This document shows positions 32,401-45,154 of a DNA stretch of 64,000 bases, piece by piece. Position numbers and translations under genes: made by a program. Below the pieces are notes generated by a model. It was not told the origin of the DNA. It did no database searches and was given only the letters and a program-made list of their open reading frames with translations. Within the stretch, counting starts at the first letter, position 1. Each line of letters starts with the position of its first letter. The stretch is from Ochromonas danica (Eukaryota > Sar > Chrysophyceae > Chromulinales > Chromulinaceae): NCBI GenBank assembly GCA_015146655.1, contig VKHL01000128.1, positions 20,299-84,298 on the forward strand. Direction: 5' to 3'.

Positions 32401-35400
32401 CCCGGTACAGTTCATGAAGATGCTGGGATATTTGAAGATGAGTTTAATCTTGGGAATAAAGCAACACGATTTGTAGCTGCTCTACAGAATATTTCTTCAA
32501 CGACAATATTACCGAACGGAAAGGCCGCTCAAATCTCACCTCACTCTGTGGCGGAAGTATCATTCAAAATTGGACGCTTTAGTTTGGATGATATTGCAAC
32601 TTTTCAAGTCTCGCGAACTATATTGAGTGTAGGAGATGAAGGAAATGCTCAAACTCCTTTGCCAAGTCCGGCTAGAAGCGGGTTAAGACCAGTCTTAGGG
32701 TCTAGTTTCGTTTCTGGACAGTTTGATTGTTTCGAAGATGGTCAATATTGTCTCAATACTGCATTTAATCAAGTTTATTTGGTACTTTTGGCTGATAGTC
32801 TGATCAACTTATATGCAATGGTTGAAAGTCTTTCTCAGAGTGCGATCTCTCCGACATCTTCGGAGCGTCCACTTGCATCTTCCCAATTACCTGGTGGATC
32901 ATCTACAAAGGTCTCAAATTTGGACGATAAGTATGCTCATCCTTCATCAATACCATTGTCACCAGTTTCTTTCGAGGAGACCGCTCCTGTCATTGTCAAG
33001 GAAACAGAAAAGCGTCTGCCTCATCAAATCATCTCTTTTGATGCCATGTGGATGGAAGCAGTCAGTGGCTTGACAGTCGTTGTGGATGTTGTTGGGATAG
33101 AAGTTATTATTCCTACTTGCGGAGAAAGTTCTTCAGCTCATTTATCACTTCGCACTCAACTCAAATCCTCTCTTGTCTATCGTCGTCCTTCACGGAAAGT
33201 GATTCGCGAGGCATTGGAGGATATTTCAAGAGCCAATATTGATATTCTGACTTGCAAAACAGAAGTTCCGTACTTGCATATCCATTATACGGAGCCATCG
33301 GTAATGTCCCAAGGTATGTCTTATGCTTCAAGTTCTGAAACTTTCCGTGTGGACAGCTTGCTATCATTGGATAGTGCAGCAGCATACTTCCCAACTTCTC
33401 CCTTACACACACCTGGGCCACCTTCTGAACGTAGAAGAAAGTCCTTGAACAGTCAATCTGGAGGAAATAAATTGAAAAGACTAGTAGATGTGGATGCAAC
33501 AATCCAATTCGCTACTTATTTCCAATGCAAACCGAATGAAGTTTCAACATCTGGCCTGTCAATGAAATATACTGATTTTTGGCGAGTGAAAGGATCTTCT
33601 GTTGATGTCATTCTACAAACAAAATTAGGTGTAGAAGTAACCCACTGCCAATTGAATGCATACCTTGACTATAGACCCTTGGTTAACCTGAATACGTTCT
33701 TCGTGGAGCCATTATCTAACATGATACAACAATCATCTCATAAAGCGGATAGTTCCACACCGGCAGATAATATTCCTCAAGAAGAAGAAACTGACACAAA
33801 GAGTTCCCAAGAGCAAGACTATTCAGTTGCTACTTCTTTGCCCATGTTCTTAGCGATTGCAGACAGCATGGCAGATGTGAATCTCTCGGTGAAAATCCAA
33901 GAAGCTTTCGTGCTTGTCATAAATGATGCCTTACCGCAGGCATTAACAGTTTTTCGAATGACTGCATTAGACACTGTGATTACAGCTACTGTTCCATATC
34001 CGACACGTCCTTTGCATTGGATTATTTTGGAAAGAAATCACCCACAAGCTAGATCTTCTTCCGATTTGCAGTTATTGGCATCCAAGTTATCGCCTATTGC
34101 TGAGACATCTTTGGTTTCTAAAAGTGAAAGTGGGAGAACTCCTTTATTAGCTGCTGCGCATGTTGTGAAGAGAATGTTTACCTCTTCCACATCTTCCAGT
34201 GTGCTCAAAGATGGTGTGAAGCCTCAGTCCTCTAGCTCAAAGAGTGCTACCTGCTTTGTTGTTGTGAATGTTACAACTGCTGCTTCTATCGAATATTTCA
34301 ATCGAAAGCTTCTTGCTATGGAGCCACTTGTTGAACCTTTAGAAGCTCGTCTTACTTTCCAAATTACGAGATCAGCACGTGATGATCATGGTATTGCTCT
34401 ATTTCTGTTCAATGCTGATGAAAAACATATTTATCGTGAAGGAATGCATGGTTTGATTGGTCTCGCATTAACATCATACCCAGTCTTCGCATCTATCCCA
34501 GCATCAACGGTCATCATTGACACTCCTCCACCTCAAGTTACCATCAAGCTTGATCATATTAATGTGAACGTTACCATGGGACTATTAGAGAATGTCTTTT
34601 CGGTTGTCAAAGCAGTTGATGCAATTGGTAAAATGGGATGTGATGATGGATCTAATAACAATCATAGTTCCTCTAATTTGGTTATTCGCAATGATTCGGG
34701 TATGCCTATTCGATACTGGAGTCAGAAATCATCCCCTTCAATCATCTTGACGAGCTGTGAGGAACCTCTTGAGCTAGACGATGTTGACAACAAACAATCT
34801 GCAGCACGCAATCTATCAGGACAGCAAACTGGTTCCATGGTTAGGAGCATTAGTCTTGCCGTTCAGAAGTCAGATGGTAATTTTGGTATGACTCATAAGG
34901 ATATCAGTCTAGAAGGTGTGGGTTATCGCATCATATCATCTCTCGATGATGTTGATAGTAGTAACTCCAGCTCTAGTGCATTTGATGAGAAAAAGCCGAG
35001 CAAAAGGAAGACACAAAAGGGATTAGTTAAGAATCAACCCACTGTTATCCCTCCATTGGTACTAGAATTAACCTCTCGAAATGGAAGCAAGCTTTTGGTT
35101 ATTCGCTCTACCATGAGAATCTTTAATTCAACCAACACAGCGTTCCATGTACGACTTGTAGAGAGTAAGACACGTTCTGCTCAATCCATTCTATGGGAAT
35201 GTTACATGCCGCCAGGTCGAGGCTCCTTTATTCCTGCTGAGCTATGCAGTCTTACTGGTGCGTATTTCATGATCAGTGCTAGACCTCGTAAAGGTGAAGA
35301 TAGTGTGGAGAAAGTTGGATCTTCATATTTCCCTATTCCTGTTGTACCTGGCTTAGCTGTGTCATCCACTTCAACGTCAACACAAAGTGTAGGGGAGAAG

Positions 35401-38400
35401 AAAGAAGTGGAAGATATTGATATGAATGAGAATGTTACTTCATCACGTCTCAATGAGATAACTTGGAGAAAGAAGATTCTTGATGAGAATAATGTCAATA
35501 AGCTGACCTATTCTCATTGGATTAACTTCAAACAACAGCAATCACCATCTTCATCATCTAATACCTTCTCTCATGGTTATCATGATTCCTCTTATCTCTA
35601 TGAAAAACTCTCACAGACTACTACTACTAGTCTGTGTTGTAATATTGCAGTAGAATCTTATGGTATGTCAGTGAGAAAGAATGTCCCTACACCTTGTATG
35701 ATTCGTAATATCAAGATTATGGCTCCTATTCAATTGATTAATCTATTAGCTAATGATATACTCATTACATTATTACCTGATATGGAATCATTTGGTTTTA
35801 CAAATGATCTTGATAAGTTATTTGAATTTGATTCTGATTTACAAGATACTATACCTCAATACTATATCAGACCTGGTGAAAGTAAAGAATGTTTACTTTA
35901 TCATACTCGTGAATCATTTCATCTCTCGATCAAATACTCACATGGTACTTCTTCTTCTAGTGCTAAAGTTGGATGGAGTAAGATGTTGAAAATCTCAGGT
36001 TGTTCTGAGGAAGCATCTCAAAACAATATCACCTATTATCTTGATATTCCATTCAAGAATGAATCCATTTTAACACTTTGTATTGATATGGTAGATAAAG
36101 GTGGTTGTCGTACGTTAAGTGTCTATACGCCCTATTGGATTATTTCAACTTCTTTCCTACCTTTACAATTCCAACATGATACTAAACAAAACAATCAAGA
36201 AGATTCTCATCTTAATGGTGTAGATGGTTTAGCAGCAGATCAGTTTTATGAAGAAACACCAAATGCTACAATGAATATGAGGAATAAGAAGGCTAATATG
36301 GTTACTAGTTTACCACGTGGTATTGGTCGTGCAAGAGGATCAAATGGTATTCTATTAGGTCCTGAAGCACCTATCAAAGGTCTGTCTAATATCTTGTATT
36401 CTAATAGTATGCTTTATCATCGTTCAACTATTAGTGTATTCAATAGTCCTATGAGAAAGACTGTCAACACTACTACTACAACAAGTCGTGGTAGTGTCAG
36501 TAGTACTGGTAATGGTGGTGGGTTGTTGACAACATCTACATTGAATTATCAGATGAGTAAACCTGTCAGTAATGATCACATCATATCATTAGATGGCAGT
36601 AAGTCAGATCAGGCAGGTAGTGGTTCCATGCGAAGTAGACCATCTAAAGTGGGTGGCATTGGACTTACAGACTCCAATAGAGATACATCTACTTGGTATT
36701 CTTTAGTACATTGTGGGTATTCTAATCAAGAGAAAAGAACTGCACGAATTCGTTTTCGTCATCGTACAACTCAATGGAGTAAAGTTATTTCCATTGATGC
36801 ATTAGGTGTTGTCAACGTTTCTTTAGAATCAGTTGGTAAAGGCAGTTGTTCTGTGGATGATTCAAATGGTAGTAATACTATCAATTCACCTTTTTATAAA
36901 GAAGGGAAGAAGTTATTTTCTTTTGGTATTAGTATTCAAACATTAGATGTACCTTATCATCGAACACAAGCTGTTGTCATAGTTGATCAATTTACAATGA
37001 TTAATAAGATTGGTCAAAGTATACAAGTTAAACAATATAAACAAGATAATATCTTTACATTACATGGTAATGATAATAATGAAGAAGTTCCATTATGGTG
37101 GCGTCCAGGAGATCAATTATTACAAATTCGTCTAACACGTTATGGATGGATGGATTGGTCAGGAAAGTTTTCAATTTCATCAGATGGTGAATATCCAATT
37201 CGTTTACGTAATAATTATGATAATACTGTCTTCTTTATTATGATCTTTGTTGCTAAATCTGGACCAAAAGTTACTGTTACTTTCAAATGTGGTGATCAAA
37301 TTTCACCTTATCGTTTTGAAAATCATACCGTTGAGACATTCCGTATACAACAACATGGACAAAAACAATATAGTAATTTATTACCTTATCATTCTTGTGT
37401 CTATGCATGGGATGAACCATTAGCACCACAACGTTTTACTATTTCAGCATTAAAAAATGCTTTCCAAACAGAAGATGATTGGCGTGAGATTGGTACATTT
37501 TCATTTGAACGATTAGAATATCTTCCATCTCCTAAAACAAACTATAATCATTTAGTAATGCGTATTATTGCACATGGTCCAACACGTGTTTGTCAAATTT
37601 TTGATTCTCGTCTTGGTGGTAGTCAACAATATCATTTTCGAGAGAACAAGAAGATTAACAACAACACTAGCAGTAGCAGCAGTAACAATAGCAATGCTAT
37701 ATGGATGACACCACAACCAAAACTATTTTCAATCTTAATAGATATTGATCGTTTAGGTATCTCTCTTGTTGATCAAACACCTGAAGAATTGATTTATATT
37801 GCCTTTCGTAAGATTGTGGTTAATCATTCTATGGATAGAAATGAATCTACTACATCTTTAACAATCAATCGTTTACAGATTGATAATCAATTATGGGCAA
37901 CACCTTATCCATCTATTCTACATCCATTACTTCCATTACAATCACCTACTGTTATTAAGAACAAAGAACCACCACCTTTTATTAAATTAGATATTCGACA
38001 AAGTTTTGAATATCCTGGTGAAGTTATTGTCTTACCAGAATTTGCTTTTCATATTGAAAGGTTTGATATTAACTTAGAAGGTACAATTATCTCTAAACTA
38101 GCAACAATGGTATTCAATTGTATGGAGTTAATGGATGAAGCTGCTTTGGCTATACCAGGACAAAGTGCACACAAATATCGTTTCCGTACTAATGAATCAT
38201 CATCATCATCAACAGCAATAGATGGGAATCATTCTAGCAGTACTACTACTATGCTATTATCATCGTATGACTTTGCTGATGCATTATCAACATCACCTTT
38301 TATGATAGGAATGATAATAAATCATCAATCATCTTTAAATATCAAATCATCTATCCAACATATTCATGATTTATTAGATCAAATCTATCATCATCATCAT

Positions 38401-40568
38401 TATCATCATCGTTCTACTATGACAGAAGATGGTCCTCATCTAGATGAATATGGATTACTATTAGGTAATGGTGGTGAAGAGAGATGGTCAAGACGGACTC
38501 TAACAGGCAATACTTTAGCAACCTATTATATCCAATCTTTACTTAAACATTATCGTAGTAATGATCCAGCATTTAATTCATCATCTGGTGCAAAAATCTA
38601 TTTCCAACGATTTTCCATCTCTGAAATACGATTTAATGTTTCATTTAATCCTGTAGTAAATGAAGTATCAGGATGGACTTCTGGTTTAATGAATAGATTA
38701 CTCATTGCTATTGGTAGTCCTGTAGTCAAGATTGATAATTGTTCATTATCTTTCCCACCAGTTGTAGTAGAACATGTTTTTGCTAGTGGGAAAGGTTTTG
38801 CTGATGTGATTTATGCACAATATAGTTATCAAGCAATTAAACAAGCTTTATTAATTCTATTTTCATTAGAATTAATAGGTAATCCTATACAATTAATACA
38901 GACATTAAGTGAAGGAATATGGGATTTTATGTATCTTCCATTAGAAGGATTATCTTCTTCTCCAAAGGACTTTCTATATGGTTTATTACGTGGTACATCT
39001 TCATTAGGAAGAAAAGTGATAGCCTCCGTTTGTTCTTCTTTAGGACATTGTTTAAGTTCTGTACAAGTTGGTCTGATTGCTGTAGGAGCAGTTGATAGTT
39101 ATCCTGTCTTAGAAAAAGCTGACACTTCATCATCTTCTTCATCCTCATCATCCTCATCAACTAGTATATCTGATTCTGTTGGAGAACAAGACCATTCAAC
39201 AGCCGCAGCAGCAGCAGCAACAGCAGCATTGATTACAGTACGAGAACGATCAAGAAGACCTAGTAATACTCTTGAAGCAATGAATATGGCCATAACAGGT
39301 CTAATCAGTGATCCTATTGCAGGTTATAATGCTGATGGATGGCGTGGTTTATTACTTGGATCTATTAAAGGTAGTATGGGATTATTTACAAGACCTTTGT
39401 ATGGTTTCTTAGGTGTAGGATCGTTGACATTAGAACAAGTCTCCTTCCTTCTTCTACCAAGATATCATGCTATACAGAAATTAAGATTAACACGTGCACG
39501 TCCACCACGATATCTACTAAATCCAAATCAACCATTACAAATCTATAGTGGAGATGAAAATGCAGGATTAGAATTACTTTCTCGTCTTGGACAAGAATCA
39601 TATCGTCTTGAACAATGTCTATGGCATACTTCTTTAGATAATCAAAATAAGTTATTAATGACAAATATGCGGATTATGATCTTAGAAGATAACTTTGAAT
39701 CTGTTGTTGTTGTCTGGCAATGTCCAACACGAAGTATCCTCTCTATTGATATTGATTATTCTAATTCTAAAGAAGTAGAAGGAAGTGCAATGGTTGAGAG
39801 TGAACAGAATATGGAAGCATTATTCCGTATGTTGAATGTTCATCCACGTAATAGAGGAAATGGTGGTAATAGCATTACTCGCAGTCGTGGTGGTGATGGT
39901 GGATTTGCTGGTGTAACCTCATCATCCTCAACAACAACATCATCATCCTCGTCATCATCATCATCTGCTGCTGTCTTGTTTGGAGGATTTAAAAGCAAAC
40001 TTATCGGACAACCTGAATTGATTATCTATCATCAATCACAATCAGATGGCTCTCAAAGGTAAGTAGTCTATCTCTTCTCTTCTCTTTCATCACCTATTTG
40101 AATAGGTTTGGACTCATTTGGTTTGATTCATTCTGTAGGGACAGAGGAAGGATGAGGAAAGACTTAGGATTGTTACTAGGTCATCGACGTATTCTATTTA
40201 ATTGTCATGAACAACTATTACAATTGTTGTACAAGTTGTTACGCAATTATCCATCTTTAGCCTCAGCTGATATTCTTAGCTATCTACAAGCTGTTGGAGT
40301 GGATCCAAATATTGCCATGAGTATTACAGGATCTTCTTCAATGAGTGCTTTGAAGAATCCACGCTCAGGTGTGAGTTTGTTTGATCGTACGCCATTGAGA
40401 AGTCCCATGGGATTGGATAACTTCCATCAAGCAACTGCTTCTTATCCTTCTTATTCAGGGTCACGAGATGGAGAAGAGAGTAGTTTGAACGAAACACAAG
40501 GAGGACATAGTCGATCAAGTAGCTTTGCAGCTGTTAGTGACACTTCAAGTCATTTGGGAGAAGTCTAG
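26409..40568 (+). CDS. VPS13: VPS13 family bridge-like lipid transfer protein, giant
   Basis: Rod-shaped protein that moves phospholipids between organelle membranes at contact sites. Exons 26409-27362, 27429-27595, 27672-40058 and 40139-40568 join in phase to 4645 aa, larger than most VPS13 proteins. The N-terminus (MFEQGLSFLLKKILRDFV...) is a clear chorein domain, residues about 1-110. The WWRYAI segment typical of the family is rebuilt across the second intron. Long lipid-groove strands follow. A VAB/SHR-binding-like region with repeated strands and WW/W-rich turns lies at about 2700-3450. The C-terminal DPIAGYNADGWRGLLLGSIKG region (about 4245-4270) belongs to the ATG2-C/DH-like part, followed by a PH-like end. 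Low-complexity Ser and Asn runs occur. The third exon is 12.4 kb, exceptional here. Confidence 0.93.
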
Positions 40569-42026
40569 TGCAGCTACAGCTGTTGTTTGACTCTTCATGA
40601 TGTAATGTAGACGTTGATGAGATAAGAATGACTCTAATCATAACAACTACATTGAAGTCTATGGATGTTCAATAATCAACTACTTGTATCATAACGTTAG
40701 GTTATCAGATGGACAAGAAGCAAGAGAGGTAGTTAGTAGTTAGTTAGCTAGTTACATGATCTTCATTGAATCCAGCCAAAGGAGAAGAACTTGGATACTA
40801 ACTGGTTAGGCCATTTCTTATCAATATCCTATACTATCGATAGTAGAAAATACTGTCGGCACCAGCAAGGAAGCATTTCATTGAGAATATAATTTGCCAT
40901 TAATTTTGTTTTCCCTGATCGGTTGTCACCAATCAATGAAACAGATTCGAAGGAATTGATCTCTTAAAATCAGCTTCTTGATAGGTTGTTGTTTATCAAT
41001 CAATTACCACATGCATTACTCCTCGCTAGGCATGAGTGTAATGTATACTCTACTTTCGACAGCTCACATTTTGTAAGTCACCAACGAAGAGTTGAGAAAC
41101 TTGTTGGTCGCTCGTTGGTGATATTTCACCGCATAGACCCTTGACCAATCACACCCACCGCAAGCTGAGCTAGGCCATGTATATAAGATACACTTGGTGG
41201 TGAGAATGAAGTTCGATTTGTTCGGTCATGGTTTTGGCCTCGTTCAGAAGCTCTTTCCACCCACGAATAGTTCAGTGTAGCATTGTATCGGATCGACAGA
41301 GATTCCCATTACGATCAGTACTTCCTATCATCTTTCTTTTCTTTTGTTGTGAACTTGTGACCAGATTACTCGTGGTAGACTGGACCATCTCTCAACTCTT
41401 GTATGGCTTCAAACAACTCTACCACCAACAGCGCAGGAATCAACCTCTACCATGATTGTCAAAAGCTAAATTGTTCATTTCATGCTTCGAAATCCAACTG
41501 ATCTGGAGAACTACTCAAATTTCGACCTTGTTCAACATCATCGTCAAATTTGGCATGGAAGTATCACTATTTGAGCGGGAAAGTTCAACCTGGTTTTCGG
41601 TTTTCGTTTGTTCGAATTTTTTGCTAACGGACTCCATTGCGACACAGCAAGAGAGAAGCCCCAAGCCTCCCCACCATAGAAAGGTCACGTACTCATTCAC
41701 ACCAAGTCACAGTGACGTTGCTCAACGCAGGGCAAGAGAAGGAGAGAAAGACCTCAACAAGGCTTCGGGGGCGGAGGGGGGAGAACAAAGTCAACATCAA
41801 CTCTCTCCCACCCACCCACTGCCTCTGTCATTTGGTCTCTACGCCTTGTCATCACAATCGAATCAACCTTGAAGTACTGGGAACTTCTTCATCATGTCTA
41901 CCTCTTCTATCATTCGTTGTTAAATAAATACTGCTGTTATTAAAAAAGGAAATATTATTCATTATTGTTCATTCTGATTATTATGTTATAGAAGAAGATT
42001 TATAGAAGAAGAAAAAGACTCAAACA
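40569..42026. other. Long intergenic region, no firm gene
   Basis: 1.46 kb between VPS13 and the histidine kinase. A 75-codon ORF (41228-41455) with one hydrophobic segment and an overlapping GTG/TTG-opened frame downstream are not convincing. A 10-bp inverted repeat lies at 41079-41121. The last 100 bp are AT-rich and probably the kinase leader. Confidence 0.45.
41079..41121. repeat. Perfect 10-bp inverted repeat
   Basis: tcaccaacga at 41079-41088 is the exact reverse complement of tcgttggtga at 41112-41121, with a 23-nt spacer that itself contains a ttgttggtcg near-copy. It could form a hairpin or be a dimeric binding site. Function unknown. Confidence 0.6.
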
Positions 42027-44574
42027 ATGTGGAAAGCTCCTTTCCTCTTTAATGTGGCGATTTTGTTCGTGGAACTCCCTCTTGCATGCTATCTTTGTTA
42101 CCTTGTCATGGATGCTCATAGTAATCCCATTACTTTCATTCGTGGTGCTTTCTATCTTGTTCAGATTTTGCTCAAAGCCATTGCAAGCATAGTCTTATCC
42201 CTGCAATGCTATTATTGCTACTATTCGAAATACTATCAACAGCAACAGGTCGTCCAGGTTGAGCAAAATCAATCTGGCCTTGACCTCAAACAGAAATGGA
42301 AGTCTGTTACCTATGCATCTATCTCATCTTTCGCTATTCTCTATTATGTTGGAGTGTTGTTGAATTTGTTCCAAGTTTGCTTTTTGTGTGACTCCTCCTT
42401 CTCTGACAGTTATGTCGTCCTTTATCATGATGCTTTGTCATTTTCGATAGCATATACCATACTCTATCCTGTTCTTTTCACTGTCATCTTTAATGAGAGC
42501 TATCCTGAAAACACACCTTTCATCTGGCTCTTGTGGATTCTCTGTGTTGCTGCTGTGACCTGTGTATTGATTTATAAGAGGTCTTTGAGTATGACCTTAG
42601 TCAATGTATACTTCTTGCTGGTTTGCCTCTTGAGCTTTTATGGGGTGCATCGTATGAAAGCGATAAAGACCAATCCCATTCAACAGGAGGAAAGAGAAGA
42701 GGAGGAGAAGAAAGATGATGAGGAGAAATCGACCTTAGCTGCTCGTAACTCCCAAGAACTGCTTGACAATATGAAGAACATGATGGGCAATGTGGCCCAT
42801 GACCTCAAGACGGTAAGTCTTTCTCTTTGCTTCTCGTCTGGCACTGGTTGTCTCAATCTCGCCTCTGCCTGTCATCCCGCAGCCCTTAGCCTCCTTCATG
42901 ACTGGGCTCGAAACTCTCCAGAAAATGCTTCTCGAATGCAAAGTCAAGCTAGATCGTGACGAGGAAAAACATCTTGTGCTATCTTCGTCGACCTTTGATG
43001 ATAGTTCGAGTTCCAATGTTTCTTCTGTGAAAATGCTCCTCAGCGATTGCTTGGAGTGTTTATCGAGTATGTCAGACACGAATGCCTTTATGCTAATGAA
43101 TATCCATCGTTGTATTGACTACGTCAAGGCGAGCAAAGACTTGAAATTAACACCAAAGTATGAGACGGTTTATTTACTGGAGGCCATATCTCTGCCTCTA
43201 CAGTGCATGAAGAATATTCAGCAGCGTGTGTCGATCAACTTCCTTCCAATTCAGAAGGATATTTGTAGTCATGTGATCACTGATAAGCAATGGCTGCAAG
43301 AGAATGTACTGTGTCTGTTGAGTAACGCTGTCAAGTATTCTAATGGAGGGTCTGTCCAGGTCAAGATTTCGTTGGAGAAGCAATACACTTGTTCGAATGA
43401 TGACCACAAAGTTGTAAAAGACTCCAAACCTTCTAACATAGATAGTTTGGATTTGATTTCTCCTTCTTTCTCGCAATATTCTCACGGAGGAAATTCTGTG
43501 GCCAGAAAGAAGATTCATCCCGATCCAGATCAACCAACAGAAGTTGCGAAATCGGTGACCGTTCTTCGTGTAGAAGTTGAAGATGAAGGAATTGGCATGT
43601 CTGAACAAGCTATGACCTCTCTCTTCTCAGCTTTCAAGCAGAACCAGCACTTGGCTGGAGGAACAGGATTGGGTTTATTCTCTTTAGCTAAACGCATGGA
43701 AGCGTTGCAAGGTCGTTGTGGTGTATCTAAACGTCGAGATGGAAAGCGTGGCTCGTTGTTTTGGTTCCAGTTTCCTTATCGTGAAGATGTGATAGCGTAT
43801 GAAAATTGGATTGCTTCGCAATCTGACCACAATTTCAGTGTTGTCACCAAGCCTGGAATGATCAGAATTGTCTCTCATGGGGAATCGTATGATGAGAAGA
43901 TTGACAGTGTTGCTTGTTCTCTCTCGGCGCCCACTGTGGAAGATTCCTTCTCCGATGTCGTGCTGACCAAGAAGCCATCCCCTTCCTGCCATTCCTTTGA
44001 TTCCTTTAAAGACATGAAAGTGCTGTTGGTAGAGGATAGTCCGTCTATTAGCAAGATCACTTCCATGTTACTTCGCAAGAGTGGCTTCCAAGTGGAAGTT
44101 GCTGAAAATGGCGCTGAGGCCTTGGATAAGATTCAAAGCTCTTTACGGAATCATGTTTTAAATGAACATGGTGTAGCGGGGAAATCAATTTGTTGTGATG
44201 ATGAAGATGATAATTGTTGCTTGCGAGCCTTCGATTATATTTTGATGGATCTCCAAATGCCTGTGATGGATGGTTTGGAAGCAACTCGTCGTTTGCGTGA
44301 TTTTGAGAATCATGGCAATATGAAATGTGATAGCTGTCCCTTTATTAATAATACGAACTATATCCATGGAGCAATGGAGAAATGTAGTTGTAGTAGTGAT
44401 TTTATGTGCAAGAAGAAAGTATTTCACCACAAAGTGATCGGTGTGTCTGCTAATGAAGATGAAGAGACCCAAAAGGCTATGGTAGATATAGGATTTGATG
44501 CTTGTTTGTCAAAGCCATTCTCCATGGTAGCCTTCACGAAATTGATTTCCACTATCGATCAGTCTCCCCTTTGA
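42027..44574 (+). CDS. Membrane hybrid sensor histidine kinase with receiver domain
   Basis: Two-component phosphorelay sensor. Exons 42027-42812 and 42883-44574 give 825 aa. Residues about 1-205 contain six or seven hydrophobic helices, a membrane sensor module I do not recognise by name. The phosphoacceptor His258 sits in the H-box HDLKT|PLASF, and the intron falls exactly between Thr and Pro. The ATP-binding domain has an N-box (Asn410, LSNAVKYSNGG), DEGIGM and GGTGLGLF. A receiver domain starts near residue 642 (MKVLLVEDS), with phosphoacceptor Asp718 (ILMDLQMPVMDG) and Lys806 (SKPF). A Cys-rich insertion in the receiver (DSCPF ... CSCSSDFMCKKK) is unusual. There is no output domain, so it should signal through a phosphotransfer protein. 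Confidence 0.92.
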
Positions 44575-45154
44575 AGTATTACTTGAAAGTAATATTTGTT
44601 GGTGGAGATGATCTATCTGACTCGATCTATCAAGATATCTCTATTCTGTGTCCATAACAAATCTTAAACCTCATGGGATTTTCTTGCTCTCTTGCAATGA
44701 AAATGGGAGAATAGAAGATTCTATCCTTCGCGGAGTATTTATCTTTGTTTGTTTTTCTGTTCCTTCTTGTGTCTCAAGTGCTATTCTGTTGATTCGCTTT
44801 GAGGTTAAAGCGTTATCTATCTCTTGTCTCCCAACCCGACAATGTGAAAGTGTTGACGCTTACTCTTCGATCAACCTTATCCTTTTTAAATTCTAAGTTT
44901 GTTTTGCTTTGTGCTTGATCTGGAATCCTGATGGATTGATCTGTCTATCCCTCCTCTGAGATTTTGATTTTGAAGGTTGCATAGTTGTTTTGGTTGTTTG
45001 GATATGCAACCAGGTACGTAAGTTAAATTGATCAAAACGACCTTCAACCTTCAACCAATCATCTCGTAATAATAGCTTCCCACCTCTTCCTAATAATAGC
45101 TCGCATGCGGAAGTCATTCAGGCCCTAGTTAGCGGTCTGCTCATTGAAAAGAAA
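44575..45154. other. Intergenic, no gene seen
   Basis: 580 bp between two plus-strand genes, AT-rich, with only chance ORFs. Promoter of the plastid-protein gene is expected in the last part. Confidence 0.5.

Noticed and set aside
41456-41927. Plus-strand ORFs upstream of the histidine kinase
   Set aside because: They open with TTG or lie out of phase, have no domain features, and are not joined by plausible splice sites.
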